Shown here piece after piece: positions 1-8,373 of a stretch of 64,000 nucleotides of DNA (within the stretch, counting starts at the first letter, position 1; each line of letters starts with the position of its first letter). The stretch spans positions 62,001-126,000 of the forward strand of contig NZ_FPAJ01000007.1 in the NCBI RefSeq assembly GCF_900116285.1. Reading direction: 5' to 3'. The notes under the pieces are model-generated. The model was not told the origin of the DNA. It did no database searches and was given only the letters and a program-made list of their open reading frames with translations. Source of the DNA: Sulfitobacter marinus. GTDB taxonomy: Bacteria; Pseudomonadota; Alphaproteobacteria; Rhodobacterales; Rhodobacteraceae. The position numbers and the translations under genes are program-made.

Positions 1-1119
1 AAGCGCAAGGTTCGCCGGGACCGCGCCGATGTGTTTTGTTCGATCGAGGAAGGCGTGAAGGGCAAGCGTGCCAAGGAATGGCGTCTGGTCGATGAGGTGA
101 TCCCGAATTCAAAGTTTGACGAAACGGTGGTTGCACGCGCACGCGAGATGGCTGCAAATTCGGACAAGGTAGATGTGGCGCAAGGTATTGAACTCACACC
201 CCTGTCGCGAAGCTTCACCGCGGATGGCATCACCTATTCCACCGTTGAGGTGGTGCTGAACCGCAGTGCAAAACGCGCGACGGTGACCATCAAAGGGCCA
301 GATGCCGCGGCCCCTGCCGATGTGGATGCGTTGGCAGCTCAAGGCGCAGAGGCATGGATATTGCGCTGTGCACGGGAACTCGACGACGCCATCCTGCACT
401 TGCGCAACAACGAAAAGGAACTGGGCCTGATCGAATTTCAGACCCAAGGTGATCCGGAGCTTGTGATCGCCCATGAGGCGCTATTGCTGGCCAACAAGGA
501 TCACTGGCTTGCCAATGAAATCCTGCAATACTGGAAACGTGTGTTGAAGCGGGTTGATATGACCTCGCGCAGTTTGGTTGCGATTGTCGAACATGGATCG
601 TGCTTTGCAGGCCCCTTGGCCGAACTGCTGTGGGCCGTGGATCGCAGCTATATGATGCTTGAGGAATTTGACGGGGATAACCGCCCCCTTGCGACGGTGA
701 CCCTGAGCGATGGCAACTTTGGTACATATAAAATGGGCAATGACCTGACCCGGCTTGAAACGCGGTTCTTGGGTACGCCCGAGGATATCGCGACGCTTGA
801 GGGCCTGAAGGGTCAGCAGCTTGAGGCCGATGCCGCCGATGATGCCGGATTAGTCACTTATGTCTATGACGACATCGATTGGGAGGATGAGGTGCGCCTG
901 TTTATGGAGGAGCGCGCCAGCTTTAGTCCCGATGCCATGACGGGGATGGAGGCGAACCTGCGTTTTGCCGGCCCCGAAACCATGGAAACCCGCATATTTG
1001 GCCGCCTGACCGCGTGGCAGAACTGGATTTTCCAGCGTCCCAACGCGGTTGGCCCTGACGGCGCGCTGCAACGTTACGGCACAGGCATGCGCGGTGAATA
1101 CAACATGGAACGTGTGTAA
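1..1119 (+). CDS. boxC: BoxC, 2,3-epoxybenzoyl-CoA dihydrolase (3' part)
   Basis: The reading frame is open from the left edge, so the true start lies outside the window and about 372 codons remain of a protein usually near 550 residues. BoxC belongs to the crotonase superfamily. In the aerobic box pathway it hydrolytically opens the ring of 2,3-epoxybenzoyl-CoA, giving 3,4-dehydroadipyl-CoA semialdehyde and formate. The call rests on the family-typical C-terminal half (motifs such as WILRCARELDDAILHLR and VEHGSCFAGPLAELLWAVDR) and on boxB and boxA directly downstream. The internal GTG at 31 is not the start. The gene should be co-transcribed with boxB across a 71-bp gap that carries two palindromes. 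Confidence 0.93.
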   Translation, partial: KRKVRRDRADVFCSIEEGVKGKRAKEWRLVDEVIPNSKFDETVVARAREMAANSDKVDVAQGIELTPLSRSFTADGITYSTVEVVLNRSAKRATVTIKGPDAAAPADVDALAAQGAEAWILRCARELDDAILHLRNNEKELGLIEFQTQGDPELVIAHEALLLANKDHWLANEILQYWKRVLKRVDMTSRSLVAIVEHGSCFAGPLAELLWAVDRSYMMLEEFDGDNRPLATVTLSDGNFGTYKMGNDLTRLETRFLGTPEDIATLEGLKGQQLEADAADDAGLVTYVYDDIDWEDEVRLFMEERASFSPDAMTGMEANLRFAGPETMETRIFGRLTAWQNWIFQRPNAVGPDGALQRYGTGMRGEYNMERV

Positions 1120-1125
1120 CGGGCG

Positions 1126-1170
1126 CGGATTTTTTCAAAAAATCCGACCCAAAATCTTTGAAAGATTTTG
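1126..1170. repeat. Two tandem AT-rich palindromes between boxC and boxB
   Basis: Two perfect inverted repeats lie side by side in the boxC-boxB gap. GGATTTTTTCAAAAAATCC at 1127-1145 extends by one more C/G pair at 1126/1146. AAAATCTTTGAAAGATTTT at 1151-1169 extends by a C/G pair at 1150/1170. Each has 10-bp arms around one central base. They could be a dispersed intergenic repeat, an mRNA processing or stability hairpin, or a weak attenuator lowering boxBA relative to boxC. The first could terminate weakly but has no T-tract beyond its own arm. Confidence 0.7.
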
Positions 1171-1190
1171 ACCCCACGAGGAGGAAATCA

Positions 1191-2642
1191 ATGATCGACC
1201 TAATCAACGTAAGCTATGACACCCAAATTCCGAATAACGTGAATCTGAGCCAGGACAAAAAGGTGCTGAAAGCGCTGGAGAAATGGCACCCGGGCTACAT
1301 CAATTGGTGGAACGACCTGATCCCGCAAAACTTTCAGGAATCGATGGTGTATTTGCGCACGGCCGTGTCGGTTGATCCAAAGGGCTGGGCAAAGTTCGAT
1401 TATGTAAAGATGCCCGAATACCGCTGGGGTGTTTTGCTGGCCCCCGCGGTTGAAGATCGTAAAATCCCGATGGGTGAACATTACGGCGAACCCGCGTGGC
1501 AAGAAGTGCCCGGCGAATATCGCAATATGCTGAAACGTCTGATCGTGATCCAAGGCGATACGGAGCCGGGATCGGTCGAGCAGCAGCGCTTCCTTGGGCT
1601 GACCGCGCCATCGCTTTACGACATGCGCAACCTGTTCCAAGTCAATGTCGAGGAAGGCCGCCACCTGTGGGCGATGGTATATCTGCTGCAAAAATACTTT
1701 GGCCGTGATGGGCGTGAAGAAGCGGATGATTTGCTGGTGCGGTCCTCGGGTTCGGATGACAGCCCGCGCATGCTGGGCGCGTTTAACGAAGAAACGCCGG
1801 ATTGGTTGTCGTTTTTCATGTTCACCTATTTCACCGACCGTGACGGCAAAATGCAGCTGGAAAGCCTTGCGCAATCCGGGTTCGACCCGCTGTCGCGCAC
1901 CTGCCGCTTTATGCTGACCGAGGAAGCGCACCACATGTTTGTCGGCGAAACCGGCGTGGGGCGCACCATTCAAGCGACGCTTGAGGCGATGAACAAGGCG
2001 GGCATCACCGACCCCTATGATATCAATAAGATCCGCGATTTGGGCGTGATCGACCTGCCCACGATCCAGAAAAAGCTGAACCTGCACTATACACTGTCGC
2101 TGGATCTGTTCGGCCAAGAAGTATCGACCAACGCGGCCAATGCGTTCAACTATGGTATCAAAGGCCGGTACATGGAGCAGCGGATCGACGATGATCACAA
2201 ACTGCAAAACGATACCTATGCGGTGACGTCAGTGAAGGATGGCAAGATCATCACCGAAGACGTGCCTGCGCTAACCGCGATCAACATGCGTCTGCGCGAT
2301 GATTATGTGCGTGATGCGGCAGGCGGTGTCGGGCGCTGGAACAAGCAGATCGCCAAGGCTGGGATCGATTACGAATTCAAGATGCCGCACGAGGGTTTCC
2401 ACCGTCAGATCGGCGTGTTCAGCGCCGTGGCTGTTGACCCCGATGGTAATATCATGTCGTCGGATGAATGGCACAAACGCAAAGACGAATGGCTGCCGAC
2501 CAAGGCGGATGGTGATTATATCCAATCGTTGATGGTACCTTGCTATGAGCCGGGTAAATACGCCAGCTGGATCGCCGCACCCAAAGTTGGCATCGATAAC
2601 AAGCCGGGCGACTTTGAATATGTAAAGTTGCACATGGCCTAA
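1191..2642 (+). CDS. boxB: BoxB, benzoyl-CoA 2,3-epoxidase oxygenase subunit
   Basis: Diiron oxygenase component that converts benzoyl-CoA, O2 and NADPH-derived electrons to 2,3-epoxybenzoyl-CoA, working with the BoxA reductase. The protein is 483 residues, close to the family length. Two ExxH diiron motifs are visible: EEGRH around residues 154-158 and TEEAHHMF around 243-250. The frame is open from 1158, but ATG 1191 is chosen because GAGGAGGAAA sits just ahead of it and the product then begins MIDLINVSYD. Between boxC and boxA in the usual order. Confidence 0.96.
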   Translation: MIDLINVSYDTQIPNNVNLSQDKKVLKALEKWHPGYINWWNDLIPQNFQESMVYLRTAVSVDPKGWAKFDYVKMPEYRWGVLLAPAVEDRKIPMGEHYGEPAWQEVPGEYRNMLKRLIVIQGDTEPGSVEQQRFLGLTAPSLYDMRNLFQVNVEEGRHLWAMVYLLQKYFGRDGREEADDLLVRSSGSDDSPRMLGAFNEETPDWLSFFMFTYFTDRDGKMQLESLAQSGFDPLSRTCRFMLTEEAHHMFVGETGVGRTIQATLEAMNKAGITDPYDINKIRDLGVIDLPTIQKKLNLHYTLSLDLFGQEVSTNAANAFNYGIKGRYMEQRIDDDHKLQNDTYAVTSVKDGKIITEDVPALTAINMRLRDDYVRDAAGGVGRWNKQIAKAGIDYEFKMPHEGFHRQIGVFSAVAVDPDGNIMSSDEWHKRKDEWLPTKADGDYIQSLMVPCYEPGKYASWIAAPKVGIDNKPGDFEYVKLHMA

Positions 2643-2647
2643 AGCGC

Positions 2648-2672
2648 GCGGTGGGGTGTACCCACCCTACGC
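2648..2672. repeat. Dispersed GTGGG...CCCACCCTACG hairpin repeat, copy 1
   Basis: The boxB-boxA gap contains GGTGGGGTGTACCCACCCTA followed by CG, a short hairpin (GGTGGG/CCCACC) with a CCCACCCTACG tail. The same architecture recurs at 22801-22822, in a different operon and next to a stop codon. This is a small dispersed palindromic repeat of the kind often found at the 3' ends of genes. It does not look like a terminator, since no T-run follows. Confidence 0.6.
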
Positions 2673-2736
2673 AGATAAAAACGATGGGTGGGCTTTGGTC
2701 CGCCCATCCGCACATAAAGCCGCAGGAGCATGCGTC

Positions 2737-3915
2737 ATGAACCAGCCCGTCAAACAGCACCTCATCGACCCCGAGATCTGTATCCGGTGCTATACCTGTG
2801 AAATGACCTGCCCTGTGGGCGCGATTGAACATGACGACAACAATGTCGTGGTGAATTTCGACACCTGTAATTTTTGCATGGATTGCATTCCCGTCTGCCC
2901 GACTGGATCGATCGACGAATGGCGCGTGGTCGACACACCCTACACGCTGGAGCAGCAGTTCGAGATGGACGAGCTGCCCGATCAAGAAGACATCGCCGCA
3001 CCCGCCCCATCGTCGGACGAGGGGGCCGTGGACCCAATTGCGGCATTATTGGCCGAGGCACATAAAGGCGCGGGCGGAAAAGCCAAAGCACCGCTGACGG
3101 CCAGCAAGCCCGCCGTAAATATGTACAACCTTGGCAAGCCGGCCAAGATGAAGGTGCAGGGGAATTACCGTCTGACCGATGACCCTGACCACGACTTGCG
3201 GCACATCATCCTTGACCCCGGCGCGCTGCCGTTTCCGGTGCTCGAAGGGCAATCGGTTGGCATCCTCCCCCCCGGCACCGATGCAGATGGCAACGCGCAT
3301 CTTCCACGGCTTTATTCGATTTCTAGCCCGCGGGACGGTGAGCGCCCCGGTTATCACAACATCTCGCTTACGGTGAAACGCGAGGAAGGCGGGCTGGCGT
3401 CAAACTTCCTATGTGATCTGGAAACCGGAACCGAGGTCGAGGTGACAGGCCCCTTTGGCGCGACATTCCTGATGCCAAGCGATCCGAAGGCGCATTTGCT
3501 GCTGATCTGTACAGGGACCGGTTCCGCGCCTATGCGCGCCTTTACCATGCAGCGCCAGCGCAGCGGCGCGACAGGCGGCATGACAATGTTCTTTGGCGCG
3601 CGTACGCCGCAAAGCCTGCCGTATTTCGGCCCGCTCAAGAAGATACCGGAAAGCCTGATGAAACAGCATCTGGTGTTCAGTCGCGAGGCGGGCACAGACA
3701 AGGAATATGTGCAGGACCGGATTATCGCTGAGCAGGAAGCCATCGCGGAATTGTTGGTCGATGAACACACCTATATTTATATCTGCGGGTTGCGGGGCAT
3801 GGAGGAAGGTGTTGAAAGGGCGATGACTTCAATCGCCGAAAGCATGGGGCAGCAATGGGAAGCGTTGCGCGACACCATGCGTGAAGACGGCCGCTACCAT
3901 GTGGAAACCTACTGA
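2737..3915 (+). CDS. boxA: BoxA, benzoyl-CoA 2,3-epoxidase reductase subunit
   Basis: NADPH-dependent iron-sulfur flavoprotein that feeds electrons to BoxB. The N-terminus carries two 4Fe-4S ferredoxin clusters, CIRCYTCEMTCP near residues 15-26 and CNFCMDCIPVCP near 46-57. A ferredoxin-NADP reductase module follows, with the FAD-binding RLYSISSP and the NADP-binding GTGSAPMRAF. The frame is open from 2656, but ATG 2737 has AGGAG at 2724-2728 and puts the first cluster at the expected position, giving 392 residues. The stop abuts the ATG of the next gene (TGAATG), indicating translational coupling. Confidence 0.95.
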   Translation: MNQPVKQHLIDPEICIRCYTCEMTCPVGAIEHDDNNVVVNFDTCNFCMDCIPVCPTGSIDEWRVVDTPYTLEQQFEMDELPDQEDIAAPAPSSDEGAVDPIAALLAEAHKGAGGKAKAPLTASKPAVNMYNLGKPAKMKVQGNYRLTDDPDHDLRHIILDPGALPFPVLEGQSVGILPPGTDADGNAHLPRLYSISSPRDGERPGYHNISLTVKREEGGLASNFLCDLETGTEVEVTGPFGATFLMPSDPKAHLLLICTGTGSAPMRAFTMQRQRSGATGGMTMFFGARTPQSLPYFGPLKKIPESLMKQHLVFSREAGTDKEYVQDRIIAEQEAIAELLVDEHTYIYICGLRGMEEGVERAMTSIAESMGQQWEALRDTMREDGRYHVETY

Positions 3916-4341
3916 ATGACCGACACGCCTTTTGTTCATGAAATTCGCGTCACTTGGGGCGATTGCGACCCGGCGCAGATCGCCTATACCGCCCGTCTAC
4001 CATGGTTCGCCCTAGACGCGATCAATGCCTGGTGGGAAGAACATTTCGACGGCGAAGGTTGGTTTCAGATGGAAATCGACCGCAATATGGGCACGCCTTT
4101 TGTGAACCTGTCGATGGATTTCAGCAGCCCCGTCACCCCGCGCCATCGTCTGATGTGCGAGACTTATCCGACGCGGCTGGGCGAGAAGTCCATCACATTC
4201 GGGATGAAAGCCTATCAGAATAATGTGCTGTGTTTCACGGGCAGCTTTACCTGCGTGTTCACCCAAGCGGACGTTTTCAAAAGCATGCCAGCACCTGATC
4301 GTATCCGCAAAGTGGTCGAACCGCTGATACGCGAAGGGTAA
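3916..4341 (+). CDS. Hotdog-fold acyl-CoA thioesterase (4-hydroxybenzoyl-CoA thioesterase type)
   Basis: A 141-residue single hotdog-domain protein. The N-terminal RVTWGDCDPAQIAY matches the 4-hydroxybenzoyl-CoA thioesterase signature, with the Asp of GDCDPA as the presumed catalytic residue. It begins immediately after the boxA stop, so it belongs to the box operon. The likely role is hydrolysis of benzoyl-CoA or a pathway CoA intermediate, to relieve CoA trapping or tune the benzoyl-CoA pool sensed by BoxR. The family call is firm; the substrate is inferred from context. Confidence 0.88.
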   Translation: MTDTPFVHEIRVTWGDCDPAQIAYTARLPWFALDAINAWWEEHFDGEGWFQMEIDRNMGTPFVNLSMDFSSPVTPRHRLMCETYPTRLGEKSITFGMKAYQNNVLCFTGSFTCVFTQADVFKSMPAPDRIRKVVEPLIREG

Positions 4342-4395
4342 TGCATTTTTTTGCAGAATATTCTTGATCCCGCGGGGTATGGCGGTAATCTTGCA
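4342..4395. promoter_or_regulatory. Candidate BoxR operator: three TGCA boxes upstream of boxR
   Basis: The 71-bp gap ahead of boxR holds TGCA at 4342-4345, 4352-4355 and 4392-4395. The first two flank an AT stretch (TGCATTTTTTTGCA) and the third lies in CTTGCACTATTGTTCA. BzdR/BoxR-type repressors are described as recognising TGCA-centred sites, so this is a plausible autoregulatory operator, although the thioesterase gene reads into it. Binding is inferred, not shown. Confidence 0.5.
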
Positions 4396-4412
4396 CTATT
4401 GTTCATTTATGG

Positions 4413-5309
4413 ATGTTTATGCCGGATAGTTTGCCCCCGCCCACACCAGGCGAAGAGCTGATCAAGCGGATTGCCGTGCGGGTACGAGAGGCGCGAAAAT
4501 CCCGTGGCCTACCTCGCCGTGTCTTGTCTGAGTTGTCTGGCGTGTCACCACGTTATCTGGCCCAGCTTGAGGCGGGAGAGGGCAATATCTCGGTGATATT
4601 GCTGCAACGGGTTGCCGGTGCGCTTGACCTCAAGATCGATGCATTGCTGGCCGAGAATATGCCGCTTGACCGAGACGCCGAAAGGATGGCGCAGGTGTTC
4701 AGCAAGGCCAGCCCGGACATTCAGCAACAGGTGCGTGCGTTATTGTTCGCGCACAGCCAGACCGAATTGCGGGCGGGCCGTATCTGCCTGATAGGTCTAC
4801 GCGGTGCGGGAAAATCGACATTGGGTAAATTGGCGGGCGAAGTGCTTGGGCTGCCATTTATTGAATTGAACAAAGAGATCGAGGCCGCGTTGGATATGCC
4901 AATTGCTGAAGTGCTGGCGCTTTATGGGCAAGAGGGATACCGCGAGCTTGAGGCTGAAGCGCTGGAACGGGTCAGCGCGACGCATGATAGAATGATCCTT
5001 GCGGCTGCGGGCGGCATCGTCGCCGAGAAAACCACTTATGTGCGGCTGTTGCAGCGGTTTCACACGATCTGGCTTCATACCAGCCCTGCGGAATATATGC
5101 AGCGTGTGCGGGCCCAAGGTGATGAGCGTCCGATGGAAGGTAATCCTGCGGCAATGACCCAGTTAAAGACCCTGTTGGACACCCGTACACCGCTATACGA
5201 ACGCGCAGATTCGCAGGTCAATACGTCAAACCGCCCGGTCAAGGCATCGCTCAAGGACCTGCTGCGGATTATTGAAAAACGCCGTTTTCTGGATGTGCTT
5301 GACGGGTGA
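4413..5309 (+). CDS. boxR: BoxR/BzdR-type regulator: HTH plus shikimate kinase-like domain
   Basis: A 298-residue fusion. Residues about 15-75 are an XRE/HTH_3 domain (RVREARKSRGLPRRVLSELS). From about 125 there is a shikimate kinase-like domain with an intact P-loop GLRGAGKST and a downstream GYRELEAEAL segment. In this family the kinase-like domain senses benzoyl-CoA and the HTH represses the box/bzd genes; it is not a biosynthetic shikimate kinase. The start may be ATG 4413 or ATG 4419, two codons later; neither has a strong Shine-Dalgarno. The stop overlaps the next start (GTGA). Confidence 0.93.
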   Translation: MFMPDSLPPPTPGEELIKRIAVRVREARKSRGLPRRVLSELSGVSPRYLAQLEAGEGNISVILLQRVAGALDLKIDALLAENMPLDRDAERMAQVFSKASPDIQQQVRALLFAHSQTELRAGRICLIGLRGAGKSTLGKLAGEVLGLPFIELNKEIEAALDMPIAEVLALYGQEGYRELEAEALERVSATHDRMILAAAGGIVAEKTTYVRLLQRFHTIWLHTSPAEYMQRVRAQGDERPMEGNPAAMTQLKTLLDTRTPLYERADSQVNTSNRPVKASLKDLLRIIEKRRFLDVLDG

Positions 5310-6343
5310 CCGCGCCACGGCAAAGCCATGTGGTGTTGTACGATTTGGGCACGGCCTGCTTGGATCTGATCGCCGCGCTGTCTAGGGCCGGGTTCGCCAT
5401 CAGCGTGATAGAGCCTGACCGAGATGATGCAGTACGGGTGGGGGATATCCTTGGCCGACGGCTGCCTGATCTGCAGTTGCGCGTGGACAGTGGCGTGCCG
5501 GGCTACTGCGATGTGTTCGTTTGCCACGCCGCCGCCGCAGGGCACGCACCGCCGGGTGCATTGGTTGTAGTTCTGAACGGACCGCAGGGGTTTTCTAATG
5601 TACCCGCACCGGCCCGTACTGTCGCACTGAATTTACTGGACCCCCGCTTGATCGAAGTCAGCCTTGGTCGCGCCTCGGCCGAGCTGCGTGGTAAAGCCTT
5701 GGATTTCGCCAATGCGCTGAATGTGCCGGTGATTCAAATTGAGGGGGGCGCATTTACCGGCACGATCTTGCAAGATACGGCCCTTGCATTGGCGGACCGA
5801 CTTTTGCTGGTGGGCATTACCCCGTGGGAGTTGGACGAGGCGTTGGAAAAGGCAGGGTTCGTCCAAGGGGTGCTGAAGGCGCAGGACCATATTGGACTAG
5901 AGGTTGCCTTTGCCCGGCGCCGGGCGGCTGGCACCGATCTTTTGGTGGCTGATCGCATGGTCCGTGAGGGCAGGCTCGGGCGGTCTATCGGGGTCGGATG
6001 GTATCGCTATCCGGGTGGTGGCGGCGCGGTGATCGATCCGCTGATGGAAGATATGATCGTCGAGGAAGCCCGCTTTGCCCGGATTGACCAACTGCCGTTG
6101 GCGGCAACCGAGGCCTCGGACGCTTTGATCGTCGGGGTTATGAATGCGGCCAGCGCAGCACTGCAAAGCGGTGTGACGTCTCAAGAGCTGGATCAACTGG
6201 CGTTTTATGCGTTGGGGCTGCCGGACCTCACGGCGCGCGCACGGTCCTTAGGGCAGGGGCCTTTGACACAACAGTTGCGAAACCTGCACGCGGTTCACCC
6301 TGAACTTTGGGCTCCATCCCCTTTTCTGCCGCTGCTTTTCTAA
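5306..6343 (+). CDS. 3-hydroxyacyl-CoA dehydrogenase-like protein, catalytic motifs degenerate
   Basis: A 345-residue protein whose C-terminal two thirds resemble the helical dimerisation domain of 3-hydroxyacyl-CoA dehydrogenases (LLVGITPWELDEALEKAGF, then a second four-helix repeat). The N-terminal Rossmann part is eroded. The GxGxxG fingerprint is replaced by VVLYDLGTACLDL. The segment aligning with the catalytic HFFNP reads LNLLDP, so His is lost. The usual PGFxxNR reads GGAFTGTIL, so the catalytic Asn is lost too. It starts at GTG 5306, overlapping boxR by 4 bp. It may be a pseudoenzyme or scaffold, or a reassigned enzyme of lower-pathway CoA intermediates. The fold is likely; activity is doubtful. 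Confidence 0.75.
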   Translation: MTAPRQSHVVLYDLGTACLDLIAALSRAGFAISVIEPDRDDAVRVGDILGRRLPDLQLRVDSGVPGYCDVFVCHAAAAGHAPPGALVVVLNGPQGFSNVPAPARTVALNLLDPRLIEVSLGRASAELRGKALDFANALNVPVIQIEGGAFTGTILQDTALALADRLLLVGITPWELDEALEKAGFVQGVLKAQDHIGLEVAFARRRAAGTDLLVADRMVREGRLGRSIGVGWYRYPGGGGAVIDPLMEDMIVEEARFARIDQLPLAATEASDALIVGVMNAASAALQSGVTSQELDQLAFYALGLPDLTARARSLGQGPLTQQLRNLHAVHPELWAPSPFLPLLF

Positions 6344-6366
6344 TGTGCCTGGAATAGCGGGTACGA

Positions 6367-6395
6367 AAAAGGGCCACGTAGAACGCGGCCCTTTT
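6367..6395. terminator. Bidirectional terminator ending the box operon
   Basis: AAAAGGGCC (6367-6375) pairs perfectly with GGCCCTTTT (6387-6395) across an 11-nt loop. The A-tract and T-tract on the two arms give a U-run in either direction. It sits between the convergent dehydrogenase-like gene and the substrate-binding protein gene. Confidence 0.85.
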
Positions 6396-6416
6396 CCCAA
6401 GATTATGTGGATGTAA

Positions 6417-8084
6417 TTACATCGTCCAAGCCATACGTGCAGGGTGATATTCAAACCCGATGTGGTGGCCCGCGCCAACCAGACCTTCTTTGGTGTGGTT
6501 ATAAAGCGAGCGCCAGTATGGTTGGATTGTCACGCCTTCGCCTTGGATCAACGCCTCGCCTTCAGCCATGATCGCACGGCGTTTTTCAACGTCAGCAACA
6601 GACAGCGCTTTGGTCAACAGGGCATCGAATTCGGGGTTGGACCAGCCGAATTCATTCCATGCCTCACCGGAACGATAGGCCAGCGCCCAGATTTGCACGC
6701 CCAAAGGCCGCGCGTTCCAGTTGGTCGAGGAGAACGGGTATTTTGTCCAGTCGTTCCAGAACGTCGAACCGGGCAGGATCGTCCGCTTGACCTTGATGCC
6801 CGCATCCCGCAATTGCGCGGCAACGGCATCGGTGGTGTCCTTGCGCCAAGCATCGTCGATCGAGAACAACTCGTGCTCGAAATCAGCCATGCCTGCCTCT
6901 TCCATCAGCGCCTTGGCAGCAGCAGGATCGACCTTGCGCGGGGGCAATTCCGCGTATTCCGGGTGCATCGGACCAACGTGGTGGTTTTCGGCAACCAAGC
7001 CGCGCCCGGCATAGCCAAGCTCAAGCAGGACGGCATTATCAACCGCCATTGTAATGGCCTGACGGACACGCGCATCGGCGTATGGCTTCATGCCGTCCAC
7101 TTCGGCAAGCTGGTTGGGACGGACCACGATGGTCGCCGCAGTGGCAATTTCGTTTTCGTTCCAGCCATCAAGCGTTCCGAACACGTCGATGAATTCACCC
7201 TCGATCGAATAGGTTGCATCGATTTCGTCAGCTTCGGCTGCCGCAACAAAAGCGGAGGGGTCTGTGCCGTAGTCGATGTATTCCAGACGGTCGATATAAG
7301 GCCCGCCATACACCTCGGTGCCCCACCATGTGTGTTCCGTGTTTCGGACCAAGACGCTTTTTACACCTACTTCAAGCGATTCAGGAAGGTAGGCACCGGT
7401 CCCAATGGGGTTGTCCAGCATGGTTTCTGGATCAAAGCCTTCGGGAACAATTGCGGCGGGATAATCGGCCATGCCGGGGATCAAGGTGATATCAGGGCGC
7501 GGCAGCGTCAGCTTGACCGTGTGGTCGTCAACAGCGGTAATCGAGCCTTCGATTGCCTTGCCTGTTTCCTCGTCGATCAGGGTCGCAAAACGGCCGGCCA
7601 TCGAATTGCCCTCGACGGCCTTGTCGCACCATCCTTCGATGTTGCGCACAACGTCGGCGGCGGTAAAGGCTGTGCCGTTGTTCCAGGTGACGCCCTTGCG
7701 CACGTTCAGGGTATATTCGGTGGCGTCGTCGTTGATTTCCCAGCTTTCCAGCAAGGCGGGGGTGAACGTGCCGTCATTTTCCCAGATCGCCAGATATTCC
7801 AGCCACCCGCGCGAGAAGTTCGCGATTTGTGACCAGTCATAGGTGCGCGGATCTTTGAGGGCGCGCACTTCCATTTGCATGCGGACTGTGCCGCCTTCTT
7901 TGTGGGCGGCAGCGCTGGCGGGGGCGGGCAGGCCGATCATGGCATAGGCGGTGGCAGTGGTTGCGCCAAATGCGCTGGCCAACGCCAGAAATTCGCGTCG
8001 GTTTACCGGATCTGCCTTGGCAGCCTCGGCTGATTTTAGAATGGCCTCTGGCAGGGGCTTACCGGTACGGGTCAAAAAACTCAT
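6417..8084 (-). CDS. ABC transporter substrate-binding protein, family 5 (peptide/nickel type), Tat-exported
   Basis: A 555-residue periplasmic solute-binding protein of the SBP_bac_5 family. The N-terminus has a twin-arginine signal ([20 protein letters not shown], cleavage likely near PASAAA at about 60), so it is probably exported folded. Family hallmarks include [22 protein letters not shown] sequence near residues 125-145. The ATG is preceded by GAGAGGAAGATC. It is an orphan: no permease or ATPase genes lie next to it. Between the benzoate and homogentisate clusters it might capture an aromatic or oligopeptide ligand, but the ligand cannot be read from sequence. Confidence 0.9.
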   Translation of the reverse strand: MSFLTRTGKPLPEAILKSAEAAKADPVNRREFLALASAFGATTATAYAMIGLPAPASAAAHKEGGTVRMQMEVRALKDPRTYDWSQIANFSRGWLEYLAIWENDGTFTPALLESWEINDDATEYTLNVRKGVTWNNGTAFTAADVVRNIEGWCDKAVEGNSMAGRFATLIDEETGKAIEGSITAVDDHTVKLTLPRPDITLIPGMADYPAAIVPEGFDPETMLDNPIGTGAYLPESLEVGVKSVLVRNTEHTWWGTEVYGGPYIDRLEYIDYGTDPSAFVAAAEADEIDATYSIEGEFIDVFGTLDGWNENEIATAATIVVRPNQLAEVDGMKPYADARVRQAITMAVDNAVLLELGYAGRGLVAENHHVGPMHPEYAELPPRKVDPAAAKALMEEAGMADFEHELFSIDDAWRKDTTDAVAAQLRDAGIKVKRTILPGSTFWNDWTKYPFSSTNWNARPLGVQIWALAYRSGEAWNEFGWSNPEFDALLTKALSVADVEKRRAIMAEGEALIQGEGVTIQPYWRSLYNHTKEGLVGAGHHIGFEYHPARMAWTM

Positions 8085-8284
8085 GATCTTCCTCTCTGTT
8101 GGTGTGACTACGGCTTTTGCCGCTTTCCACGTTCGCCCCCATGGCTGTAGCCGCAGGGTTGGTGATGCAGTTGATCTGCGCTTGTTACCCAGTTGAACCT
8201 AGGCTTGGTTGGCTGAGTGTCAACTTTGCGTTGCCATGCGTCAAGACCGTAGCCGGGCATTAGCCGTTAAAGCCTTGGAAATGA

Positions 8285-8338
8285 GAAAAATGCGGCGCGT
8301 TGCGCCATTTGATTTTGGCATCTGCCACAGGCAGATGC
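8285..8338 (-). terminator. Double hairpin terminating the homogentisate operon
   Basis: Read on the minus strand, downstream of the DUF2783 stop, there is first a perfect 9-bp hairpin (GCATCTGCC/GGCAGATGC, 8318-8338, 3-nt loop). A GC-rich hairpin follows (GGCGC/GCGCC, 8294-8306) leading into GCATTTTTC. The second hairpin plus T-run fits an intrinsic terminator. The remaining space up to the substrate-binding protein gene (8085-8284) shows no gene and presumably holds that gene's promoter. Confidence 0.65.
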
Positions 8339-8373
8339 GTGCCTCCGGCGGGGATATTTATGAGCCAGAGAAG
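8339..8373. repeat. Dispersed GTGCCTCCGGCGGG repeat, copy 1
   Basis: GTGCCTCCGGCGGG followed by GATATTTATGAGCCAGAGAAG lies directly after the DUF2783 stop codon. A second, diverged copy is at 11170-11204, after fahA in the same operon. The shared pattern is GTGCCTCCGGCGGG, a TTTAT core, a G(A/G)CCAG- or GGCAA-like block and a terminal GAAG. It looks like a mobile intergenic element placed at gene ends, not a coding segment. Confidence 0.65.

Noticed and set aside
4413-5309. Biosynthetic shikimate kinase (aroK)
   Set aside because: The N-terminal HTH and the box-cluster setting identify the BoxR/BzdR regulator family, whose kinase-like domain is a sensor.
6444-7832. 462-codon plus-strand frame over the substrate-binding protein
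   Set aside because: Antisense shadow. The minus-strand product is a clear family 5 binding protein with a Tat signal.
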